A stretch of DNA of 64,000 bases from Actinoplanes regularis (lineage in GTDB: Bacteria > Actinomycetota > Actinomycetes > Mycobacteriales > Micromonosporaceae), in the NCBI RefSeq assembly GCF_900188005.1, contig NZ_FZNR01000014.1, forward strand, positions 62,001 to 126,000, in the 5' to 3' direction. The notes beneath the pieces were generated by a model that was given only the letters and a program-made list of their open reading frames with translations, was not told where the DNA came from and did no database searches. Both the position numbers and the translations under genes were made by a program. Below are positions 15,789 to 23,336 of this stretch, in pieces (positions within the stretch are counted from its first letter, which is position 1; every line of letters starts with the position of its first letter).

Positions 15789-17774
15789 ATGATGATCATC
15801 GACATGGGTGAGGGATCGTCGCGGTGGTGCACGGCGGTAGCCGGCCTGGGCGGTTGCCTTCTCATTCTGTTGGTCAGGTCCGTCGGCGAGGTCACCTACT
15901 CGCCGTGGTCCGGCGCGCACGGGTACGACCGGTACTTCGCCAACGGGTCGTTGTTCTTGGCGCTCGTGCCGGCGATTACTACCGTGCTGGCGTTGTGCCT
16001 GGTGCGCCGGTGGCCGTACCTGTTGCTGGCCGGTGGGGTGTCAGGCGTGCCTCTTGCCGGTCACACGCTGGTCGCCGAGCCCTGGACCGCCGGGCTCCAC
16101 TACTCGCTTGCCGTGGCGTTTCCGCTGCTGATCGTCGGCGTGCTCGGTGGTGTGCAGAGTCTGCTGAGCCGCGGGGCGCCGGGACTGGGAGCGGCTGTGG
16201 CCGGGCTGGCCACCGGGGCGGTGCTGTTCGGCGACGCGCTCGCCGGGGAGAATGCGCCGACGATGTCGCGGGCCACACTCGTCTGGCGTGTCGTGGTGCT
16301 GGCGGCCGGTCTGGCCGGCGTCGCTTCAGCGTTCGGTCGGCGGTGGCGCGGGGAGGACACCGCAGGTCTGCCGGACGTGGAGGCGCGCAACTGGCGGCGC
16401 CTGCGGCTCGTGGGTGGGGCCGGGGTCGCGATGTTCCTCATCTCGCCGGTGTCCGGGATGCTCATCGGCCGGCTCGGTTCGTGGCTGGGCGTCGGTTCGT
16501 CGACGTTCGCCCGGTATCCGCTGGCGGCAGTCGCCATCGTCGGCGCCGTGGTGCTGGTACTGGGGACCGGGCTCGCCGCCGTCGCCGGGAAGTGGCCGCT
16601 GGCCGGCGCGGCCACCGCCGCGGTCACCCAGATCGGAGCCTCGACGCCGCTGATGCTCGCGTTCGCCGCGCTTCGCGAGGATGGGGCGGTGCGCTGGCTG
16701 GGCGCGCTGGCCGGTGCGGCGATCGGCGTGGCGGCCGCCGCGAGCCGGTGGCGGGTCGTTGCCGCGGCTTCGCTCACGGTCAGCGCGGCGACGGCGTTGT
16801 TCATCATGTACGAGGCCGCCGGCGGTCACCCGGAGAAGGTCGTCGAGCAGCATCGTGTGGTGCCGGCCCTGGTGCTTCTCGTGATGGTCTGCGCGGCGGC
16901 GACCGCGGTGATCGGAGCGACCGCACCGGTGCTCGCGCCGCGCGGTGCGATACCGGCCGTGCTCGGCCCGTTCGCCGGGGTGCTCACCCTCGCCGGGATG
17001 TACACGACTCAGGTGAGCTTCGTGCGGGGCCGCACACCGGTGGACTTCACGCTCAACCCGGTGCCACACACGGTCATCGCGGGATATCTGCTGCTGGCGG
17101 CAGCCGGGGCGATCGGTGGGCTGGGCGTCGCCCACCACATGACCGAGCGATGGGCGGAACGCAAGCAGGCCGAGCTGATCCGGCGGGAAGCGGCCGCCGC
17201 GGAACGGGACCGGCTGGCCCGCCCGATCCACGACGGGGTGCTGCAGGTGCTCGCCCTGGTCCAGCGGGAAGGCGCCGGCCTCGGCGGATCCGGCGCTCAG
17301 TTGGCGGCGCTGGCCGCCGAGCAGGAGGCGGCGCTGCGTAACCTGCTCAACAGCGGTGGGGCCCCGACCGGCCCGGCGTCGACGACGGATCTTCGGGCCG
17401 TGCTCACCGCGCTGGCCGGCCCGACGATCGAGGTCTCCGCACCGGTCGGACCGGTCGAACTGGCGGCCGGCTCCGTCGCCGAACTCACCGCGGCCGTACA
17501 GGCCGCGCTGGACAACGTACGCCAGCACGCCGGCGCCGGAGCGCGGGCCTGGATTCTCCTCGAGGACGAGGGCGGCGCCGTGCGCGTGACCGTACGGGAC
17601 GACGGCGTCGGCTTCGAGCCGCGCCGGCTGGACGAGGCGGCCCGAGCCGGTCGGCTCGGCGTGGCGCAGTCGATGCGCGGCCGGATCAGTGATCTCGGCG
17701 GGACCGCGACGATCCACAGCCGTTCCGGTGACGGGACCGAGGTCGAGTTCTGGGTGCCCCGACGGCGCCGGTAG
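15789..17774 (+). CDS. Orphan NarL-type sensor histidine kinase with large membrane domain
   Basis: The 661-residue protein has about twelve membrane segments (residues 13-455) with no recognised sensor domain, then a HisKA_3-type helix ERDRLARPIHDGVLQVLALV (His481) and a HATPase domain with LDNVRQHAGAGARAW and RDDGVGFEPRRLDEA. The H box has RPIHDG where RDIHDG is usual: the Asp that normally precedes it is Pro. No response regulator lies beside it, unusual for this class, which is generally paired. The ATG at 15789 is used; an in-frame ATG five codons on is possible. Confidence 0.82.
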   Translation: MMIIDMGEGSSRWCTAVAGLGGCLLILLVRSVGEVTYSPWSGAHGYDRYFANGSLFLALVPAITTVLALCLVRRWPYLLLAGGVSGVPLAGHTLVAEPWTAGLHYSLAVAFPLLIVGVLGGVQSLLSRGAPGLGAAVAGLATGAVLFGDALAGENAPTMSRATLVWRVVVLAAGLAGVASAFGRRWRGEDTAGLPDVEARNWRRLRLVGGAGVAMFLISPVSGMLIGRLGSWLGVGSSTFARYPLAAVAIVGAVVLVLGTGLAAVAGKWPLAGAATAAVTQIGASTPLMLAFAALREDGAVRWLGALAGAAIGVAAAASRWRVVAAASLTVSAATALFIMYEAAGGHPEKVVEQHRVVPALVLLVMVCAAATAVIGATAPVLAPRGAIPAVLGPFAGVLTLAGMYTTQVSFVRGRTPVDFTLNPVPHTVIAGYLLLAAAGAIGGLGVAHHMTERWAERKQAELIRREAAAAERDRLARPIHDGVLQVLALVQREGAGLGGSGAQLAALAAEQEAALRNLLNSGGAPTGPASTTDLRAVLTALAGPTIEVSAPVGPVELAAGSVAELTAAVQAALDNVRQHAGAGARAWILLEDEGGAVRVTVRDDGVGFEPRRLDEAARAGRLGVAQSMRGRISDLGGTATIHSRSGDGTEVEFWVPRRRR

Positions 17775-17797
17775 GACGAATACGGACAGAGGCCGCC

Positions 17798-18721
17798 TTA
17801 CTCAGGGCCGCCCTCCTGGCCACCTGACCGGCGTACCAGATCATCGTCGTCTCTCGGTTTCGGTCCGAGGTCCTGGATCTCGTAGCCGTCGGGATAGGTG
17901 GACGTCGTGAGGCGACCGTCAGGGAAGCGCGGCACCGCCCGCGGCCGGCCGAAATGCCGCAGGAAGCCGGCCCGGGCGCGCAAGAGCGTATGCACCGCGG
18001 ACCGCACCGGCCAGGCGGGTTCGCGCAGGCCGGTAGCGGCACGCAGCCGATCGTCGTAGAGCGCGCTGACCATGGCATCACCCAGCGGGACCAGCGGACG
18101 CGGGAGTTTCCCGAGCAGCAGGGAGCGGGTCGCCTTCTCGATCGCGACCGCGGCCTCGTTGGGTTTGAGATTTTCGGCGTCGTAGGTGTCGAACCAGGTC
18201 TCCAGCGCGGCCAGATCGTCCGGGATGCCGGTGACGTTCATGAGGCGGCCCAGCTCCGCGTAGAAACGGAAGGTGGCCTGGCGCTCGTGGCAGCACGGCT
18301 TGCGCCAGGCGTACCGATCGAGCCAGCGCAGCGGGATCACCGCGCAGCAGGCGAGAACGTAGAGATACTCCTCGGCGGGCAGACCGCGGTACGGGCGGTG
18401 GATCTGGTTGATCCGGCGGATCGCTGCGCGGCTGCGCGGGTGGTCGAGACCGTTGATGACCAGCTCGTACATGAGGATGCCGGTGTCGTCGCGACGCTTC
18501 TGGGTGCGTTCGGTGAGCTCGCCGGTGCCGGCCAGCACCCGGGCGACCGCCGGGGTGGAGAAGGAACGGTTGAAGCCGAGGTTCAGGCCGAGTTTGAGGT
18601 CGAACGGGAACTCGACACGGACCATCTGCTGGTAGATGTCGTGGTAGTCGCGGTCGGGGTCAAGGGCCTGGACGCGCGTGAGATTCGCAAACCTGTTCGA
18701 CACCGGTCGATTATGGATCAC
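17798..18721 (-). CDS. MpaB/DUF2236 family oxygenase-like protein
   Basis: A 307-residue protein of the DUF2236/MpaB family, haem-containing oxygenases related to the latex-clearing protein Lcp and to MpaB of mycophenolic acid synthesis. Conserved family features are the long helical core, INQIHRPYRGLPAEEYLYVLAC with a His that may bind haem, and the Arg/Glu-rich helix around RFYAELGRLMNVTGIPDDL. No signal peptide or Tat motif is present. It lies 15 bp downstream of the D-amino-acid oxidase gene in the same direction, so co-transcription is likely. Its substrate is unknown. Confidence 0.8.
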   Translation of the reverse strand: MIHNRPVSNRFANLTRVQALDPDRDYHDIYQQMVRVEFPFDLKLGLNLGFNRSFSTPAVARVLAGTGELTERTQKRRDDTGILMYELVINGLDHPRSRAAIRRINQIHRPYRGLPAEEYLYVLACCAVIPLRWLDRYAWRKPCCHERQATFRFYAELGRLMNVTGIPDDLAALETWFDTYDAENLKPNEAAVAIEKATRSLLLGKLPRPLVPLGDAMVSALYDDRLRAATGLREPAWPVRSAVHTLLRARAGFLRHFGRPRAVPRFPDGRLTTSTYPDGYEIQDLGPKPRDDDDLVRRSGGQEGGPE

Positions 18722-18736
18722 CGGTGCGGCCTGGAA

Positions 18737-19684
18737 TCATCGGTGGCCGCGCGCCAGTGCCAATCGGGTCACCTCGTCGGCGCATCCCCAGGAGAGCGTC
18801 ATCCCGGCTCCGCCGTGGCCGTAGTTGTGCACCAGCCAGCCGTCCTCGGCTTCCACCCGGGCACCGCCGTGGCGGGCGGGGCGGAGGCCGGCGAACTGGC
18901 CGAGCACGCGTGCCCCGCGCAGCTCGGGCACCAGCCGGATGCACCGTTCGACGATGGCGCGTGCCGTCGCCTCGGCCGGCACCGGGTCGTGACAGTCCGG
19001 CTCGAACGTGCCCCCGAGCACCACGTCGCCGGAGCGCGGGTGGACGTACAGCATGCCGTCCGGATGGTCCTCGTCGCGTACCGACACGGTCAGACCCGGA
19101 TTGGTGACCAGGACGACCTGGCCGCGCGCCGGGTGCACCGCCGGGTCGTCGGCGAGGACGCCCGCGGCCAGTCCGGTCGTGTTGACGACGACGGGCGCGT
19201 ACGCGGTCGCGTCCAGGAGGCTGGCGAGCCGGCGGCGCAGCACGACGCCGCCGGCGGCGATGAACCGATCGGAGAGCCAGCCGAGGTACGGAACCATCTC
19301 CGCGCTCGGCACGGTGAAGCGCCACTCCGCGGCGTATCCGGCCGGCACCTCGCCGGACGGCGCGTAGCGGAAGTCATGCGGGATCTCCGCCCACCACGGC
19401 TTCGGGGCCGGCTCGCGGAGCAGCATCCGGGTGGGCCGCTGGGCGACGCCCGGGACGCCGAGCTCCGCCTGCTTCATGAACTCGTCGAACGTCCGCCGCG
19501 CCCAGTCGGCGACGCGCGGGTTCCCCGCGGTATGTGTCGGGTACCAGACGGCGGCGGCGAGCGCCGACACCGTGTCAGTGAAATTGTCCGCGGTCGCCAC
19601 CGTCACCGAGGCGCCGGCCTGTTGCAGGCGGAGCGCGCTGGTCAGCCCGGAGATGCCGGAGCCGACGACTATCACCTTCGTCAT
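18737..19684 (-). CDS. FAD-dependent D-amino-acid oxidase
   Basis: A 315-residue flavoprotein oxidising D-amino acids to 2-oxo acids with release of ammonia and hydrogen peroxide. The FAD-binding VIVVGSGISGLTSALRLQQAG opens the protein; later GQFAGLRPARHGG supplies the Arg that binds the substrate carboxylate, and HNYGHGGAGMTLSWG is the C-terminal FAD-contact signature of the family. The start at 19684 (MTKVIVVG) is chosen; an ATG three codons upstream is also possible. It is divergent from a LysR regulator gene 81 bp away, and the shared interval contains a LysR-type box, so control by that regulator is likely. Confidence 0.9.
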   Translation of the reverse strand: MTKVIVVGSGISGLTSALRLQQAGASVTVATADNFTDTVSALAAAVWYPTHTAGNPRVADWARRTFDEFMKQAELGVPGVAQRPTRMLLREPAPKPWWAEIPHDFRYAPSGEVPAGYAAEWRFTVPSAEMVPYLGWLSDRFIAAGGVVLRRRLASLLDATAYAPVVVNTTGLAAGVLADDPAVHPARGQVVLVTNPGLTVSVRDEDHPDGMLYVHPRSGDVVLGGTFEPDCHDPVPAEATARAIVERCIRLVPELRGARVLGQFAGLRPARHGGARVEAEDGWLVHNYGHGGAGMTLSWGCADEVTRLALARGHR

Positions 19685-19740
19685 GCGATCCATAGCCTCA
19701 TGGGACGGGGCCGACTGTCTAATTCAGAATTGCTTGCCCG

Positions 19741-19759
19741 CTATTAGAAACGCTTATAG
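19741..19759. promoter_or_regulatory. LysR-type box between oxidase and regulator genes
   Basis: CTAT-N11-ATAG contains the T-N11-A core bound by LysR proteins; the flanks CCG/TGG extend the symmetry with one mismatch. It ends seven bases before the LysR start codon, the usual position for autorepression, and can also control the divergent D-amino-acid oxidase gene. Confidence 0.6.
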
Positions 19760-19765
19760 TGGCGT

Positions 19766-20665
19766 ATGGACCTGCGCCGCCTGCACTACTTCGTGGTACT
19801 CGCCGAGGAGGAGAGCTTCACCAAGGCCGCGGATCGGCTGCACATCACGCAGCCCGCACTGAGTCAGCAGCTCCGCGTTCTGGAGCGGGAACTGGGCGCC
19901 CGGCTGATCGAGCGGGGACCGGGCCGTTGCACGCTGACCGCGGTCGGCACGGTGGCCGTGGCCGAAGCCCGGGAACTGCTCGCACAGGCCGACAGCGCGC
20001 AGGCACGGATCGACGCGGCGGTGCGCGAGCAGAGCGGCCGGCTCCGCCTCGCGTATACGAGGTCGGCGCGGGGCGGGATGGTCGACGCGATCGTGTCGCG
20101 GTTCCGTGAGCAGAACCCGCGCGTGGAGTTGATCTCGGAGACCGCGTGGACGGCGCCGAACGTCGAGGGCCTGCTGTCCGGCAGATTCGACGTCGCGTTC
20201 GTACGGCCGCCGCTGTATGAGGACCGGCTCTGCTGCCGCACCATCGGCAGTGAGGAACTGCTTCTGGCGGTGCCCAGCGGCCACCGGCTGGCCAGGCGGG
20301 GCCGGATAACGCGCGAGGAGGTCGTCGACGAGCCCGCGGTGATGTGGCCGCGCGAGAACGGACCCGGCATGTTCGACCGGACCGTCGGCCAGGTCTGGCC
20401 CAATGACGGCTTCAACCTGGTCCGGCACGAGCCCGACGACGAACAGTTGCTCCGGGCGGTGGCCGAGGGATCCGTGGTGGCGGCGGTACCGGCCGGTCGT
20501 GCGCGGGCGCTGCGCCTGCCGGGAGTCAGGCTACGCCGCTTCACCGCACCGGTGCCCACCGTCGACATCGGGCTCGCCTATCACCCTCGGCGGGTGTCGC
20601 CCGCCACGCAGCGGCTGATCTCCGTACTGGACGAACTGGTACCGCCAGGGGCATCAGCCGACTGA
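19766..20665 (+). CDS. LysR family transcriptional regulator (controls D-amino-acid oxidase)
   Basis: The 299-residue protein opens MDLRRLHYFVVLAEEESFTK, and residues 1-60 are a typical LysR helix-turn-helix (AADRLHITQPALSQQLRVLERELGARLIER). The rest is the periplasmic-binding-like effector domain, with RLAYTRSARGGMVDAIVSRF and the two-lobe pattern through residue 290. It is divergent from the D-amino-acid oxidase/MpaB pair, which are its likely targets, and a LysR box lies in between. Confidence 0.92.
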   Translation: MDLRRLHYFVVLAEEESFTKAADRLHITQPALSQQLRVLERELGARLIERGPGRCTLTAVGTVAVAEARELLAQADSAQARIDAAVREQSGRLRLAYTRSARGGMVDAIVSRFREQNPRVELISETAWTAPNVEGLLSGRFDVAFVRPPLYEDRLCCRTIGSEELLLAVPSGHRLARRGRITREEVVDEPAVMWPRENGPGMFDRTVGQVWPNDGFNLVRHEPDDEQLLRAVAEGSVVAAVPAGRARALRLPGVRLRRFTAPVPTVDIGLAYHPRRVSPATQRLISVLDELVPPGASAD

Positions 20666-20678
20666 GCCGGGCAAGCCG

Positions 20679-20854
20679 TCAGCCCTGGTTGAGGCCCGGG
20701 TGCAGTTCGCCGTCCGGACGGCCGGGGAGCGAGAGCACCCCGGTCACACCGTCCGGCAGGGCGGCGTCGACCGTGAGGGTGTCGCCGTCGACGCGCAACG
20801 CCACCTCGACGCGCCCGTGGCTTGGCCGAACGCCGGCGAGCGCGGCCGGGTGAC
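20679..20854 (-). pseudogene. Remnant of an alpha-L-rhamnosidase C-terminus
   Basis: Only the last 58 codons of a gene remain, between the stop of the HxlR gene and the convergent LysR stop. The translation contains HGRVEVALRVDGDTLTVDA and LPDGVTGVLSLPGRP, matching the C-terminal beta-sandwich of bacterial GH78 rhamnosidases (G-x-[VI]-x-[VL]-x-[WL]-x-x-D-G-D-x-[LF]...PPG-T-A-x-V-x-LPG). There is no start codon of its own and no upstream part in the window; the HxlR gene directly abuts it. The identification rests on a short stretch. Confidence 0.5.
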
Positions 20855-21229
20855 TCAAGCGGGGTCGCGGGCGGTGAAGGCGGCGCGGGCGGCGACCAGG
20901 TCGTCCATGTTCTCCGAGCACCAGGAGCGGGCGGCGTCGACCAGGTCGAGCAGGGTGCGGCCCAGGGGCGTCAGCTCGTATTCGACGCGGGGTGGATTCT
21001 CGTCGTACGCGAATCGGTTGATCAGGCCGTCTCGCTCCATCGAACGCAACGTCTCGGCCAGGACCTTCGAGGTGACGCGGCGCAGCGGCACGCGCAGCTC
21101 GTTGAAGCGGCGCGGCCCGTCCTCGAGGCACAGCACCACCATCACGGTCCACTTGTCACCGATCTGGAACGGCATCGCGGTCGTCGGGCAGGCGGCATCG
21201 AACATGTCCGGGTTCAGGCTGGCCGTCAT
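20855..21229 (-). CDS. HxlR family transcriptional regulator
   Basis: A 124-residue winged-helix protein with the HxlR pattern: an N-terminal Cys in DAACPTTAM, then IGDKWTVMVVLCLEDGPRRFNELR, LRRVTSKVLAETLRSMERDGLI and the wing ENPPRVEYELTPLGRTLLDLV. The single N-terminal Cys may act as a redox or electrophile switch, as in some family members. It is divergent from an NmrA-like NAD(P)-binding protein gene 62 bp away, the most common arrangement for this family, and an inverted repeat lies between them. Confidence 0.92.
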   Translation of the reverse strand: MTASLNPDMFDAACPTTAMPFQIGDKWTVMVVLCLEDGPRRFNELRVPLRRVTSKVLAETLRSMERDGLINRFAYDENPPRVEYELTPLGRTLLDLVDAARSWCSENMDDLVAARAAFTARDPA

Positions 21230-21244
21230 CGCCCGAGCTTAGCG

Positions 21245-21266
21245 CCGGTTCCGTTGCGGTAACCGG
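21245..21266. promoter_or_regulatory. Inverted repeat between HxlR and NmrA-like genes
   Basis: CCGGTT at 21245-21250 pairs with AACCGG at 21261-21266 across a ten-base spacer that itself contains CCG/CGG. It lies in the 62-bp divergent promoter region and is the best candidate operator of the HxlR protein. Confidence 0.45.
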
Positions 21267-21291
21267 GGGTGCGCCTCCTAGCCTCGCCGAC

Positions 21292-21903
21292 ATGACCAGC
21301 ATCGCCATCTTCGGCGCGGGCGGCCGGGCCGGCCGCGCCATCACCGCCGAGGCCGTCAGCCGCGGCCACACCGTCACCGCCGTCGTCCGGGAACCCGCCC
21401 GCCACCCCGACCTCCCGTCCGCGGTACGCGGCGACGTCACCGACCCCGAGTCGGTCGCCGCGATCGTTCGCGGTCACGACGCCGCCGTCAACGCGGTCAG
21501 CCCGGCCTCCGGGCCGGAGGAGTTGGCCCGGCTCGACCTCGACCCGGAGTACTTCGCCAAGGCCGCCGACGCCCTGGTCACCTCCGGCGTGCCGAGGGTG
21601 GTCGCGGTCGGCCTGTTCAGCAATCTCGAAGGGGCCGGTCCGCTGCCCGAGCAGTTCCAGGCGTTCGCTCGGGCGCACACGGCCGGCCTGGAGCGGCTGC
21701 GGGAGTCGGACGCGGACTGGGCGATGCTGACACCGCCCGCGCTGCTGTCGCTGGAGCAGCCGCGGCTGGGCCGCTATCGCCTCGGCGGCGAGACCGCCGA
21801 GGAGGGGCATCTGTCGTACGCGGATCTCGCCGTCGCGGTGATCGACGAGATCGAGAAGCCGACCCTGCACCGCGCCCGCGCCGCAATCCTCAACGCGGAC
21901 TGA
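21292..21903 (+). CDS. NmrA-like NAD(P)H-binding protein
   Basis: A 203-residue atypical short-chain dehydrogenase with the dinucleotide motif IAIFGAGGRAGRAITAEAVSRGH at the N-terminus, the acidic RGDVTDPESVAAIVRGHDAAVNAVSPAS turn, and LERLRESDADWAMLTPPALL typical of NAD(P)H-binding NmrA/SDR_a5-type proteins. The Tyr-x-x-x-Lys pair of classical SDRs is absent, so it may sense redox state or act on quinone-like compounds. It is controlled most probably by the divergent HxlR protein. Its last codons and stop are the seed of the 69-bp tandem repeat that follows. Confidence 0.88.
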   Translation: MTSIAIFGAGGRAGRAITAEAVSRGHTVTAVVREPARHPDLPSAVRGDVTDPESVAAIVRGHDAAVNAVSPASGPEELARLDLDPEYFAKAADALVTSGVPRVVAVGLFSNLEGAGPLPEQFQAFARAHTAGLERLRESDADWAMLTPPALLSLEQPRLGRYRLGGETAEEGHLSYADLAVAVIDEIEKPTLHRARAAILNAD

Positions 21904-22108
21904 TCGTCGTCCTGTCCGCCCCGCAAAGCCCGCCGGGCGGCAGTACCTCGATCTCAACACGGACTCATCGCCGTCCGGCGGCCCGCGAAGCTACAGGAAC
22001 GCCGGGCGGCAGCACCCCGATCTCAACACGGACTGATCGCCGTCCGGCGGCCCGCGAAGCTACAGGAACGCCGGGCGGCAGCGCCGCGATCTCAACGCGG
22101 ACTGATCG
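21886..22108. repeat. 69-bp tandem repeat built on gene 3' ends
   Basis: Units beginning ATCTCAACACGGACTGATCG start at 21951, 22020 and 22089, exactly 69 bp apart; a diverged copy starts at 21886 inside the last codons of the NmrA-like gene, and a degenerate tail continues to about 22157. The first two full units differ at only a few positions. Each unit carries the NmrA-like stop context (GGACTGA) on the plus strand and, on the minus strand, the stop context of the convergent gene (CGTTGA), so both genes end in repeat sequence. Confidence 0.85.
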
Positions 22109-22586
22109 TGGTTCGCCCGCCCGGCGCCCCGTAAAGCCACAGGGTGCCGGGCGGCGGCGACAGCAGCACCCCGCGCAGGAGCTCGGCCAGCGCCTGCCCG
22201 AGCTCGGCGATCGGGCCCAGGTCGTACGCATGGTCCCCGCGGAAGACCAGGTGCCACTCGTCGGCTTGGCCCGGCGTCCGCGGCGCCCGCTCGCGCAGCC
22301 GTTGCGCGGTGCCCTCGAACAGGTCAGCGAGCTCGTCCCGTTCGTCCGCGGTGAGCCGGAGCGCGACGTCGAAGAACAGGTCGCTGAACATGGCCTGGGT
22401 GCGCAGCTCCTCCACACACGACCCCCACCAGGCCGGGCGGTGCTCGGGCGGGATGCCGTCGACGTCCCGCAGCAGCTGGCCGAGCAGAATCGACAGGGCG
22501 CCGTCGTACGCCCAGATCTCGCGTCCCGGGTCCGGAACCTCTGGCGGTGGTCCTCCATAGCAGCCGATCGACCTGGTTTTGCTCAC
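22092..22586 (-). CDS. Hypothetical protein
   Basis: A 164-residue cytoplasmic protein starting with GTG (MSKTRSIGCYGGPPPEVPDP). It is acidic and mostly helical; recognisable stretches are HRPAWWGSCVEELRTQAMFSDLFFDVALRL and RELTADERDEL-like segments, with GDHAYDLGPIAELGQALAELLRG near the end. I do not recognise the family; the size and fold pattern are like small uncharacterised actinobacterial proteins of toxin-immunity or DUF type, with no evidence for either. Its final codons (TISPR) and stop lie in the third copy of the 69-bp tandem repeat, so earlier forms of the gene may have had a different C-terminus. Confidence 0.6.
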   Translation of the reverse strand: MSKTRSIGCYGGPPPEVPDPGREIWAYDGALSILLGQLLRDVDGIPPEHRPAWWGSCVEELRTQAMFSDLFFDVALRLTADERDELADLFEGTAQRLRERAPRTPGQADEWHLVFRGDHAYDLGPIAELGQALAELLRGVLLSPPPGTLWLYGAPGGRTTISPR

Positions 22587-22752
22587 CGATCCATAGTCGC
22601 GTATTCCCGGCTACGGCACGAGGATCGACCAGTGCCCCTGAAAGGGGTTCCGCGTTCAGGTGACCGGGTGGCGGCATTTGCTACCCGCTCGTGTCGGCTT
22701 CCACCTGCGTCTCCGCGCCCTCTTCCTCCCGGCCGGTGGTCGTCAGGTTCCA

Positions 22753-23329
22753 CCGCCGAGCTGACCCGCGACAAGGGACTGCGGGCGGCTGGCCGGTGAC
22801 GACCTGCCCGGCACGCTGCACGGCGCCGTCGAGCAGGTCACCGACCTGTTCACGAAGATGGGCGGCCTGATGGCCGCTGACCGGATGGCCACCGACCTGC
22901 CGCACCTCACCGACCCCTGGCAGCCGGCCGTGCTCCAGCTGGTCGCGATCACGGCCCGCGCCGGGCAGCGGGCGGGTAAGCCCGCCGGGGTGTGCGGCGA
23001 GGCCGCCGCCGACCCCGCGCTGGCGGCGGTGCTGCTCGGCCTGGGAATTACGTCGCTCTCGATGGCCGGGGCGGAGGTCCGCGTGGTGGGGCGCAGCTCG
23101 GTCAAGTCACCGCAGAACAGTCCTCCCGGGCCGCGCCGCGCGGTCGGGACGCAGCTCGGCCAGCTCACCGCAGAACAATCCTCCCAGGCCGCGCCGCGCG
23201 GTCAGGACGCAGCTCGGCCAGCTCACCGCGGAACAGTGCTCCCAGGCCGCCGAGGCGGCGCTCGCCGCGAGCGACTCGGCCGAGGCGCGGGACGCGGCCC
23301 GCGCCGCCCTCGGCCAGTCGACGAAGTGA
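22753..23329 (+). pseudogene. ptsI: Decayed ptsI (PTS enzyme I) with internal deletion
   Basis: The plus strand encodes GTLHGAVEQVTDLFTKMGG, matching the enzyme I N-terminal helical region, joined directly to LTDPWQPAVLQLVAI and GKPAGVCGEAAADPALA and LLGLGITSLSMAG, the PEP-binding C-terminal signature of enzyme I. The phosphohistidine and most of the catalytic barrel are missing, so several hundred codons have been deleted. After SLSMAG the frame is broken by a 58-bp tandem duplication; the original end AAEAALAASDSAEARDAA...QSTK and its TGA (23327-23329) survive in another frame. No start codon with a ribosome-binding site is present. Residual homology is clear but the gene cannot make a working enzyme. 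Confidence 0.75.
23092..23250. repeat. 58-bp tandem repeat in the ptsI remnant
   Basis: Units beginning CGCAGCTCGG start at 23092, 23150 and 23208 (58 bp apart; the third runs to about 23250). All encode forms of AQLGQ-[LV]-TAEQ-x-S. Because 58 is not a multiple of three, each copy shifts the reading frame, which contributes to the inactivation of the gene. Confidence 0.85.
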
Positions 23330-23336
23330 GCCGCTC

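Noticed and set aside
16326..17717. 463-codon minus-strand frame opposite the orphan kinase
   Set aside because: Antisense shadow of a kinase with intact H and N boxes.
20679..21152. 157-codon minus-strand gene
   Set aside because: The first two thirds are antisense-like out-of-frame sequence within the HxlR gene; only the last 58 codons show real protein character, so it is reported as a remnant.
21965..22558. Longer minus-strand frame covering the hypothetical gene and the repeats
   Set aside because: It is in another frame from the plausible protein, and its Arg-rich repeats come only from the 69-bp array.
21886..23250. CRISPR array
   Set aside because: Repeats are directly adjacent without unique spacers, are 58-69 bp long and derive from coding sequence; no cas genes are present.
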